A stretch of DNA of 51,508 nt from the IMG/VR virus record IMGVR_UViG_3300042519_000955, positions 1 to 51,508 of that record; one strand, written 5' to 3'. How positions within the stretch are numbered: position 1 is the first letter of the stretch; the number at the start of each line of letters is the position of its first letter. This DNA comes from a virus. The translations under genes and the position numbers were made by a program. Shown here piece after piece: positions 46,681 through 51,508 of the stretch. The notes beneath the pieces were generated by a model. That model was not told where the DNA came from and did no database searches. It saw only the letters and a program-made list of their open reading frames with translations.

Positions 46681-48114
46681 ATGTCAAAAAAATTCTTATC
46701 TGGCATAGACCTCAATAAATGCGAACTGCAAAATGCGGTCATCCAGAACTTAGGTACAGCACCAGGAACTCCTGCTGCAGGTCAGGTCTACTTCAACTCC
46801 TCTACTGGAGACAAGTCAATCTACTTCTATGATGGTACTGCCTGGGTAGACGTAGGAGGTGATTTAAGGTCAATTGTAGCTGGTAACGCTATATCTGTTA
46901 GCGGAACCAGAGATATTACCGTAAACGTTCTGTATGACGATGCTTCTATTGGTTTAAATGTATCTAACCAACTTTACATTAAGGCAGGCGGTGTTACTAA
47001 CGCAATGTTGGTTAACTCCTCTCTTTCTGTAGTTGCTGGAGCAGGTCTTACTGATGGAGGTTCTGTTGCTCTTGGAGCTTCTGTAACTCTTAACATTGGA
47101 GCAGGTACAGGTATTACTGTAAACGCCAATGACGTAGCTCTTGACACCACTTCTACTCGTAACACTGATCACTCTGCAGTTATCTTGACAGCAGGTGCAG
47201 GTTTAACTGGCGGAGGAGATATTACAGCTTCTCGTACATTTACAGTAGGTGCAGGAACTGGTATCACAGTTAACGCTGATGATATTGCTATCACAGGTGC
47301 TGGATCATTGACTACCAACTACTTAACTAAGTGGAACGGTACAGGATTCTCTAACTCAACTATTACAGATGACGGAACTACCGTAACTATTGGTGGTAAC
47401 TTAACTGTAAACGGTAGCATTACTTACGTTAACTCTAACACAGTTGAAATCGGTGATAACATTCTTCTTCTTAACAGAGATGAAGTTAGTGCTCCTTCTC
47501 AGAACGCAGGTATTGAAGTAGAAAGAGGAACAAGTACTAACGTTTCTTTCATCTGGAATGAGACTAGTGACTACTGGTCTACTGTAACTGAACCTTTACA
47601 CGTAGGTTCTATTGCTGACGCTGGTGCTGCTTACACAGGAAACAAATACTTGGTTTCTGACTCAGGTGTAATCAAATACTTAACTTCTGCTGATTTAGCA
47701 GGTGACGTTATTACAGGAATCACAATCAGTGGATCTAACGGTGTTGCAGTTGCTGGTTCAGGAACAACTTCTATTACTGTAAGTGGTGTAAACGCTACTA
47801 CAAGTGCTGCAGGTGTTGTAGAATTGGCTACTAGTGCTGAAGTAAATGCTTTAAGTAGCTCTACAGTAGCAGTAACTCCTTCTGGATTAGCTGCTTTGCG
47901 TTATGCTGCAACAGGTCCAGCAGCTCCAGCAACTAGCATGATAGTGACTCACGCTTTAGCTTCTAACGATATCATAGTTCAAGTTTATGAACTAGCTACT
48001 GGTGAGAACGTAGAGTGCGATGTAGTACGTACAACCATCAACGTAGTTACTTTAGGATTCTGTTCTCCTGTTACTACAAATGCTCTTAGAGTATTGGTGA
48101 TTAAAATTGCTTAA
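46681..48114 (+). CDS. Tail fibre protein with GAGLTGGGD-type repeats (477 aa)
   Basis: This 477-residue protein starts with KFLSGIDLNKCELQNAVIQ and contains QVYFNSSTGDKSIYFYDGTA. Repeats GAGLTDGGSVALGASVTLNI and GAGLTGGGDITASRTFTVGA follow, both common in phage fibres. The C-terminal domain (ATSMIVTHALASNDIIVQVY, NVVTLGFCSPVTTNALRVLV) resembles the tip of the preceding fibre, pointing to duplication or exchange. The leader is pure A/T without a Shine-Dalgarno site. A promoter overlaps its stop. Confidence 0.8.
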   Translation: MSKKFLSGIDLNKCELQNAVIQNLGTAPGTPAAGQVYFNSSTGDKSIYFYDGTAWVDVGGDLRSIVAGNAISVSGTRDITVNVLYDDASIGLNVSNQLYIKAGGVTNAMLVNSSLSVVAGAGLTDGGSVALGASVTLNIGAGTGITVNANDVALDTTSTRNTDHSAVILTAGAGLTGGGDITASRTFTVGAGTGITVNADDIAITGAGSLTTNYLTKWNGTGFSNSTITDDGTTVTIGGNLTVNGSITYVNSNTVEIGDNILLLNRDEVSAPSQNAGIEVERGTSTNVSFIWNETSDYWSTVTEPLHVGSIADAGAAYTGNKYLVSDSGVIKYLTSADLAGDVITGITISGSNGVAVAGSGTTSITVSGVNATTSAAGVVELATSAEVNALSSSTVAVTPSGLAALRYAATGPAAPATSMIVTHALASNDIIVQVYELATGENVECDVVRTTINVVTLGFCSPVTTNALRVLVIKIA

Positions 48115-48136
48115 TTTAATTAAACTATTATCTTTG
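48107..48136 (+). promoter_or_regulatory. Promoter overlapping fibre stop, next to terminator
   Basis: TTG (48107-48109), 19 nt, perfect TATCTTTG (48129-48136). The last G is also the first base of the terminator stem, so RNA started here begins inside the stem and cannot form it. Confidence 0.7.
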
Positions 48137-48165
48137 CTAGGGGCCTAAAAACCCCTAGCTTTTTT
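48136..48165 (+). terminator. Terminator after 46681 fibre gene
   Basis: GCTAGGGG pairs with CCCCTAGC (perfect 8 bp) over an 8-nt loop, then TTTTTT. It stops read-through of the upstream fibre gene. Confidence 0.88.
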
Positions 48166-48182
48166 ACATTACAAACAAAAAC

Positions 48183-51100
48183 ATGAAGTCACTTAGCAGC
48201 AAAACCTATCAATGTGGTGTAACTATACAAGGTTTAACCACTCTTTCAGGGACTGTTTATTTAACAGGAATAACCAACACAGCTAGCTGGGATCATGTTA
48301 TTGTAGGAACAACTGCACAAGGTCAGATTTACACTAGGACCTACGCTCAGTTAATGTCAGATATTACATCTGGCATAGGCTTAAGTGGTTACGTTCCTAC
48401 ATCTCGTACGTTAACTATTAACGGTGTAAGTTATGATTTAACTGCTAATAGGTCTTGGACAATTACAACTCCTTATGTTTCTAAACTACAACACCAAGTT
48501 AAAGCTGGTGTAGCAATCAATAAGGGTCAAGCAGTCTACGTTACTAGTGCAGATGGAACTAACATGATTGTTGGTTTGGCTTCTAATGCTTCTGAGGCTA
48601 CATCTAGTAAGACTATGGGTCTTTTGGATGCTACAGTCTCAACTAACGGTTTTGCTAATGTAGTAACAGAAGGTCTTTTAGCTGGTTTAGATACTTCAGG
48701 AGCTAATGCTGCAGGTGATCCTGTATGGTTAGGAACAGGAGGAAATTTAATTTACGGCTTAGCTGGTAAACCTTACGCTCCTGCTCACTTAGTTTTTATA
48801 GGTATCGTAACCCGTAAGAACGCTAATAATGGAGAAATCTTTGTAAAGGTTCAGAATGGTTTTGAACTTAATGAGATTCATGACGTAGATTTAAAAACAA
48901 ATCTTCCTACTGCTGGTCAACTTTTAAGATATGACTCAGACGGGCTTTGGAAGAATTGGTCTCCGAACTACTTAACTGCTGAGTCTGATACCTTAGCTAC
49001 AGTTACTTCTAGGGGAGCAACTACATCAGCTCCTGTAACTTTCAACGGAAATGTTACATTAGGTAATTCTGCTGATTTAGTTTTCCAAGATCTTGCAGGA
49101 ACTTTTCCAACTAGCGGAAAAGGATTTGATTGGACTTTAAATAATGATGGTGCTAGAATATACGCAATTCAACCATCATCAGATAGCATTGACTTTGTAT
49201 TTCAGTTAAGAGACAACGCTACAACAAATGACAGATTTGTATTTTGGGTAGATGAATGGCAAGGTCCTGCATACGATAAGTACCCACTTATCATTTCTGG
49301 AGGTACTGAGTTTGACTTAAAAGACTCTTCTCTCTACACAAATACTGTACTTAGATTATCTAATAGTGGAGTATTGCAGAATGTTACTGGTAACATCTCT
49401 ATGTTTACTAATAACGTTGGTTATCTTACTTCCTATACAGAAACAGACACGTTAGCCACTGTAACTGGGAGAGGAGCTACTACTACAAGTGCCGTTACCG
49501 TAGGTACTTCTTTGTCCATAACAGGACCTAACAGAACTGTTAGTCTGACTTCAAGTAGTAACTATCTGCATATTCAAGCATATGCTGGAAGCGCTAATGG
49601 AGCACAGTTGTGGTTAGGAAATGATAATGATCCTGGATTTTATGTAAATGCAAGTCAACATTTTTTTAGAGGACTCGACTCTTCTAATAAAATGTACATA
49701 AACGGTACATCAGGAAATGTTGGAATCGGTACTACTAGTCCTTCAGTAAAACTTGATGTTATCGGCTCAATTAGGAGCGAAATAGCAGTAGATGGTAATT
49801 TTTTAACATTACAAGCTACAGGACAAAGAGTTCACTATATAAAAAGATCAGGGCAAATTCTACAATTTACATCTGATGGAGCTAATACATATGATGTACG
49901 GTTTGATTCATCTAATGGATCTGTCTACTTTGCAACAGGTAACATAGGTATAGGAACTACTAATCCAGCTTACAAGTTAGACGTAAATGGTATAGGTAAT
50001 TTTTCTAATGGATTTAGTAGTCCTTCATCAGAAACTGGATACCGATTAAAGTTTTATGATAATGGTGGAATCCATAACGATGCAGGAATTGGGTTAGATG
50101 GATCAGGAGGTGGTGGTGAGATCATGTGGTTTAATGCCCTTGGAGGATTCTATTGGGGATTAGGTACAGGTGGTACTAAAATGAAATTAGATAGTAGTGG
50201 CAATTTAGGTATTGGAACTACTAGTCCTACAGCTACATTACACACTGTAGGAAGTGGTATTGTAAACATAGTTCAAAGCTCAAATACGGTATCATATACA
50301 CAGTATTATAATACTAGTACAGGTAATAATTCAACTAATGATGGACTTACAGTTGGTTTAAATGGAATTGATGCATATGTTTTTTCTAGAGAAGCAGGTA
50401 ACTTAATTCTTGGTACACTTGATACTGAACGTGTACGCATCACCTCTGCAGGTCTTGTTGGTATAGGGACTACAAGTCCTGCATCAAGATTTCAGAGTAA
50501 TAACGTTTCAACCTATAACAGTTCAACACCAACAGGAGCAATAGTTGCTTCTAATTTAGTTGGAGGTAATGCTGTTATTGATATCGGAGTTGATTCAACT
50601 TATTTAGGGTATATTCAATCAAGGAATATTTTAAATACAACACCGTATAATTTATTATTAAACCCACTTGGAGGTAATGTAGTTATAGGTACAACTAGTC
50701 CATTCACCATTGGCGGAACAGCTAAAGTTTCTATCTATGGTGATACGCCAGTTACTTACGGATTGTCAAGCACAGATGCTGTATACTTAAGGAGGTATGG
50801 AGTAGGTCAGTATCAATTTCAAACAACAGCAACTGGAGGAAATAATGGTGACTTATCTTTACAATCTTATGGAGGAAATGTAGGTATTGGAACAACCGCT
50901 CCTCAATATACTCTAGATGTAGCTCAAGTTATTCGCTCTAAGTATGGTTCTAATGAAGGTGGGCTTTATTTAGGAGGTACTCCTGCTGGAGTAGCTTACG
51001 TTGCAGGAGCTGTAAGAGCTACACCTTCTCCTAGCTATTCTTATACAGGTAAGTTGTCTTTCTATACAACTACTTGGGGAGTTGGTTCAGACTATGGTAT

Positions 51101-51508
51101 TACTGAGCAGATGTACATTGAAACTTCTGTAGCTGATACTAAAGCCGCAACTATAGTAATGTTGCCTTGGGGTGGTAATGTTGGTATTGGAACAACAAGC
51201 CCTGCTGAAAAGTTACATGTAGTAGGAAATATACTAGTTGAAGGATCATCCGATAGCAGGTTATACCTAGGATCCAACATAGGACAAACATTCTCATTGG
51301 GTACTGTTTACGATGGATCTTACGATTCAATGTTTGTACAATACTCCGCTTTAGGATCACCAAAAATACTAACAATTAGAGGAAACGGGAGCGTAGGTAT
51401 TGGCACTACTTCTCCTGCTCAACAATTCCATATTACACAAAATATGGCGTTGGGTCTTACTGGAGGAAGTATAGGAGATACTAATAGTATTTTATTTCCT
51501 ACTGTAAA
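48183..51508 (+). CDS. Large tail fibre with GIGTTSP repeats (3' end outside window)
   Basis: The frame is open from ATG 48183 to the edge; at least 1108 residues. It starts MKSLSSKTYQCGVTIQGLTT. A beta-rich shaft includes QHQVKAGVAINKGQAVYVTS and LTAESDTLATVTSRGATTS, the latter repeated near 49440. From 49717 on, at least eight GN(V/I/L)GIGTTSP units occur about 200-300 bp apart (49717, 49940, 50204, 50457, 50680, 50877, 51176, 51391), each followed by KLDV/KLHV-like strands. These units are common in Bacteroidota phage fibres and often precede an intramolecular chaperone, expected beyond the edge. Confidence 0.85.
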   Translation, partial: MKSLSSKTYQCGVTIQGLTTLSGTVYLTGITNTASWDHVIVGTTAQGQIYTRTYAQLMSDITSGIGLSGYVPTSRTLTINGVSYDLTANRSWTITTPYVSKLQHQVKAGVAINKGQAVYVTSADGTNMIVGLASNASEATSSKTMGLLDATVSTNGFANVVTEGLLAGLDTSGANAAGDPVWLGTGGNLIYGLAGKPYAPAHLVFIGIVTRKNANNGEIFVKVQNGFELNEIHDVDLKTNLPTAGQLLRYDSDGLWKNWSPNYLTAESDTLATVTSRGATTSAPVTFNGNVTLGNSADLVFQDLAGTFPTSGKGFDWTLNNDGARIYAIQPSSDSIDFVFQLRDNATTNDRFVFWVDEWQGPAYDKYPLIISGGTEFDLKDSSLYTNTVLRLSNSGVLQNVTGNISMFTNNVGYLTSYTETDTLATVTGRGATTTSAVTVGTSLSITGPNRTVSLTSSSNYLHIQAYAGSANGAQLWLGNDNDPGFYVNASQHFFRGLDSSNKMYINGTSGNVGIGTTSPSVKLDVIGSIRSEIAVDGNFLTLQATGQRVHYIKRSGQILQFTSDGANTYDVRFDSSNGSVYFATGNIGIGTTNPAYKLDVNGIGNFSNGFSSPSSETGYRLKFYDNGGIHNDAGIGLDGSGGGGEIMWFNALGGFYWGLGTGGTKMKLDSSGNLGIGTTSPTATLHTVGSGIVNIVQSSNTVSYTQYYNTSTGNNSTNDGLTVGLNGIDAYVFSREAGNLILGTLDTERVRITSAGLVGIGTTSPASRFQSNNVSTYNSSTPTGAIVASNLVGGNAVIDIGVDSTYLGYIQSRNILNTTPYNLLLNPLGGNVVIGTTSPFTIGGTAKVSIYGDTPVTYGLSSTDAVYLRRYGVGQYQFQTTATGGNNGDLSLQSYGGNVGIGTTAPQYTLDVAQVIRSKYGSNEGGLYLGGTPAGVAYVAGAVRATPSPSYSYTGKLSFYTTTWGVGSDYGITEQMYIETSVADTKAATIVMLPWGGNVGIGTTSPAEKLHVVGNILVEGSSDSRLYLGSNIGQTFSLGTVYDGSYDSMFVQYSALGSPKILTIRGNGSVGIGTTSPAQQFHITQNMALGLTGGSIGDTNSILFPTV

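Noticed and set aside
46954-47172. Minus-strand frames opposite the fibre gene
   Set aside because: Their Ser/Thr-rich or Ala-rich repeats only mirror the fibre repeat codons.
49717-51410. Regular repeats as a CRISPR array
   Set aside because: The repeats are coding, open in frame, and encode the GIGTTSP fibre motif with unequal spacing.
1-51508. Lysogeny module or recoded stop codons
   Set aside because: No integrase, repressor or attachment repeats were recognised. Genes end normally at all three stops with no need for suppression.

Overview
The window is part of a tailed-phage genome (Caudoviricetes) that almost certainly infects a Bacteroidota host, probably a flavobacterium or relative. 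The evidence is: strict minus-10-like boxes of the TAnnTTTG type, several with TTG 19 nt upstream (the Bacteroidota promoter); AT-rich leaders without Shine-Dalgarno sites for most genes; signal peptides ending just before Gln (SYSQ, GFSQ, LKAQ); a secreted protein ending in a type IX secretion-like C-terminal domain; and a tail fibre built on GNVGIGTTSP repeats. Neither edge is a genome end: the first gene lacks its N-terminus and the last lacks its C-terminus. Terminase, portal and capsid genes are not in the window.

Layout. (1) 1-7753, plus strand: the end of a giant virion or large polyvalent protein, a small structural protein behind a strong promoter, holin, two overlapping spanin-like genes, and a metallophosphoesterase. 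It closes on a bidirectional terminator. (2) 7840-29100, minus strand: nucleotide metabolism and replication, including GroES-like co-chaperonin, dCMP deaminase, PD-(D/E)XK nucleases, a DUF5664 phosphohydrolase, family A DNA polymerase, NinG-like nuclease, DUF932 protein, uracil-DNA glycosylase, DnaA-domain protein, Toprim primase, SSB, Sak4-like ATPase, DnaB-like helicase, an M20/M28/M42-like peptidase, a GNAT enzyme and thymidylate synthase. (3) 29077-37475, minus strand: an accessory zone of short overlapping genes. Its 29-33 kb part uses Shine-Dalgarno sites and a recurring MxNNKQ start. It also holds a T9SS-type secreted protein, a receiver-like cREC protein, an SF2 helicase and a membrane-anchored glucosaminidase lysin. 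(4) 37.5-43.8 kb, minus strand: tRNA-Leu(UAA), tRNA-Glu(UUC), a ParB-like AT-hook protein, many tiny overlapping genes and three non-coding stretches rich in long helices. (5) 43.9-45.4 kb: a secreted DRGH-type nuclease (plus strand) facing an arginyl/leucyl-transferase-like GNAT gene (minus strand). (6) 45.46 kb to the end, plus strand: tail-fibre genes behind a late promoter and a leader terminator.

The parts fit a lytic programme. The minus-strand block makes nucleotides, replicates and repairs DNA and remodels the host. The plus-strand blocks at both ends build virions and lyse the cell. No integrase, repressor or attachment site was seen.

The most unusual material is the RNA. A three-way-junction motif occurs twice (42041-42133 and 42764-42912), with compensatory base changes in all three helices; the larger copy sits in a ~0.8-1 kb gene-free, terminator-ended stretch. 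A separate folded RNA, closed by a perfect 15-bp helix, directly follows the CCA of tRNA-Leu. Several promoters are built into or against terminators, so that upstream transcripts stop while new ones start.
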